6,379 bases of DNA, from NCBI GenBank assembly GCA_031264875.1, contig JAISDK010000271.1, positions 1 through 6,379 of the forward strand, given 5' to 3'. A model generated the notes under the pieces. It saw only the letters and a program-made list of their open reading frames with translations, was not told the origin of the DNA and did no database searches. Origin of the DNA: Prevotellaceae bacterium (GTDB lineage: Bacteria; Bacteroidota; Bacteroidia; Bacteroidales; UBA932). Below are positions 5,511-6,379 of this stretch, in pieces. How positions within the stretch are numbered: the first letter of the stretch is position 1; each line of letters begins with the position of its first letter. The position numbers and the translations under genes are program-made.

Positions 5511-6379
5511 CTGTTTATTTCCTCCTTTAATATTTCCATTCTCATTTTTGCTTCTTCGTCTCCAAGCGCTGCCGCTTTTTCGTACCATTTCAAAGCCATG
5601 TTTATATTTTTCTCCACGCCCAAGCCTTTTTCATACAGTTCGCCCAGTCTGTTATGCGCAATCGTATCATTTTGCTTTGCCGCCTCATAAAAGTATATAA
5701 AAGCTTCGGAATAATTGCCCGCTTCCTGATATAACATGCCTTTTTGCACTGATCCTGTTCCTTTGTTTTGTAAGGCAGGAAATTTATATGATGATGAAAA
5801 ATACTTTGAAAAAAGACCTAAGACAGAAAAAATCAGGGTGGTGTATAAACCTAATGTCAAAGATATACCTCTTCCTGCTTCTGAGACTAAAGCAAAAATA
5901 ATAATAGATACAATTATTCCTGCAATAAATTCATTTAAGAATATCAACTTTTTAGATTGAGTAAAATCTGTGAAAATGTTATATGCGGCAAATACGGGTA
6001 TTAAATACAATAATGGAGACATAATGTAGATATGTACCGGAGTATTATCCTGAGATAAAGTTTCTATAATATTTTTCAAATTTCTTGACAACGGAATATC
6101 ATAACCGCTTAAAGAAAAAATGGAAAAATCTCCCCAATTAAAATTTACCCATGGAAGGAAAAATGAGATAAATAATCCTATGGAAAAGAATGTGCGTATG
6201 CTAACTTTACCTGTGCTATCTGTGTCAGCTTTATGTTTCCCAAGTGTTTTTATAATTCCCAAAATAGAAAAAAACGCAGTACTGATAATACCAAAATTTG
6301 ATTCTATTTCATACCCTCTTTCAACGGTACTTTCAAAAATACCAAATAATCCAAATAATCCAAAAATAAATTCATTCAA
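5507..6379 (-). CDS. Multi-pass membrane protein with C-terminal Sel1-type repeat (5'-partial)
   Basis: The open frame runs into the right edge. Its first codon there is TTG inside an uninterrupted frame, so the true start probably lies outside the window. Of the 290 visible residues, about 29-47, 64-80, 117-136, 151-167 and 171-191 are hydrophobic enough to be membrane helices. A polar linker (about 192-210) follows, then a repeat region. Residues 241-277 match the Sel1 consensus well (LGELYEKGLGVEKN followed by ALKWYEKAAALG), and residues 211-236 look like a preceding, more degenerate unit. Sel1 repeats are alpha-helical protein-interaction modules related to TPR. The inference is a membrane-anchored interaction protein; no enzyme motif is seen. 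The stop codon TGA overlaps the ATG of the next gene (ATGA), which implies translational coupling. The exact family of the membrane part is not recognised. Confidence 0.8.
   Translation of the reverse strand: MNEFIFGLFGLFGIFESTVERGYEIESNFGIISTAFFSILGIIKTLGKHKADTDSTGKVSIRTFFSIGLFISFFLPWVNFNWGDFSIFSLSGYDIPLSRNLKNIIETLSQDNTPVHIYIMSPLLYLIPVFAAYNIFTDFTQSKKLIFLNEFIAGIIVSIIIFALVSEAGRGISLTLGLYTTLIFSVLGLFSKYFSSSYKFPALQNKGTGSVQKGMLYQEAGNYSEAFIYFYEAAKQNDTIAHNRLGELYEKGLGVEKNINMALKWYEKAAALGDEEAKMRMEILKEEINR
5521..5528 (-). promoter_or_regulatory. Strong Shine-Dalgarno for the first WG-repeat gene
   Basis: The minus strand reads AAAGGAGG here, ten bases before the ATG at 5510-5508. The site lies inside the last codons of the upstream membrane-protein gene. 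It fixes the start at 5510 rather than at the in-frame candidate further upstream (5588). The downstream residues then form a textbook lipoprotein signal peptide. It is the only strong Shine-Dalgarno in the window; the other starts have weak or A-rich leaders. Confidence 0.75.

Noticed and set aside
5511..5588. 26-residue N-terminal extension of the first WG lipoprotein
   Set aside because: It would bury the lipoprotein signal peptide, and the strong Shine-Dalgarno points to the ATG at 5510.
6340..6366. Short 9-base tandem repeat at the right edge
   Set aside because: It simply encodes GLFGLFG in the membrane protein; two units are too few to claim a repeat element.

Overview
The window looks like a stretch of a Bacteroidota (Bacteroidetes) chromosome. 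The grounds are family-level. WG-repeat proteins occur in two genes. There are several candidate envelope lipoproteins (convincing lipoboxes on two, a weak one on a third). One exported TPR protein ends in a region resembling the DUF5683-type membrane domain. Translation starts are mostly A/T-rich with weak Shine-Dalgarno sequences, and base composition is moderately low in G+C. No ribosomal or other marker gene is present, so the assignment is an inference.

Every credible gene lies on the minus strand and reads from high to low coordinates. In transcription order they are: (1) a membrane protein with a C-terminal Sel1-type repeat, cut by the right edge of the window (5507-6379); (2) a WG-repeat lipoprotein gene broken by a frameshift near 4719-4726 (4022-5510); (3) a secreted protein with a Gln-rich N-terminus, two TPR-like units and a two-helix membrane domain at the C-terminus (2077-4038); (4) a small lipoprotein with an Ig-like appearance and an EF-hand-like acidic loop (1557-2072); (5) a second WG-repeat protein, probably a lipoprotein (245-1519). 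Junctions are tight: a 4-base ATGA overlap, a 17-base overlap, a 4-base gap and a 37-base gap. This suggests one operon whose promoter lies beyond the right edge.

The last 244 bases, downstream of gene 5, have no gene. They hold two degraded copies of an inverted-repeat element with CGTCATT...AATGAC(G) ends and a perfect 8-base hairpin.

All the products appear to be exported or membrane-bound, and four of the five genes are built from repeats (WG, TPR or Sel1). No catalytic motif was recognised in any of them. The simplest reading is an envelope-associated set of interaction or scaffold proteins of unknown function. The most informative single observation is the break in the first WG gene: the 34-35-residue repeat phase is restored exactly if two bases, probably one unit of a CT run, are missing.
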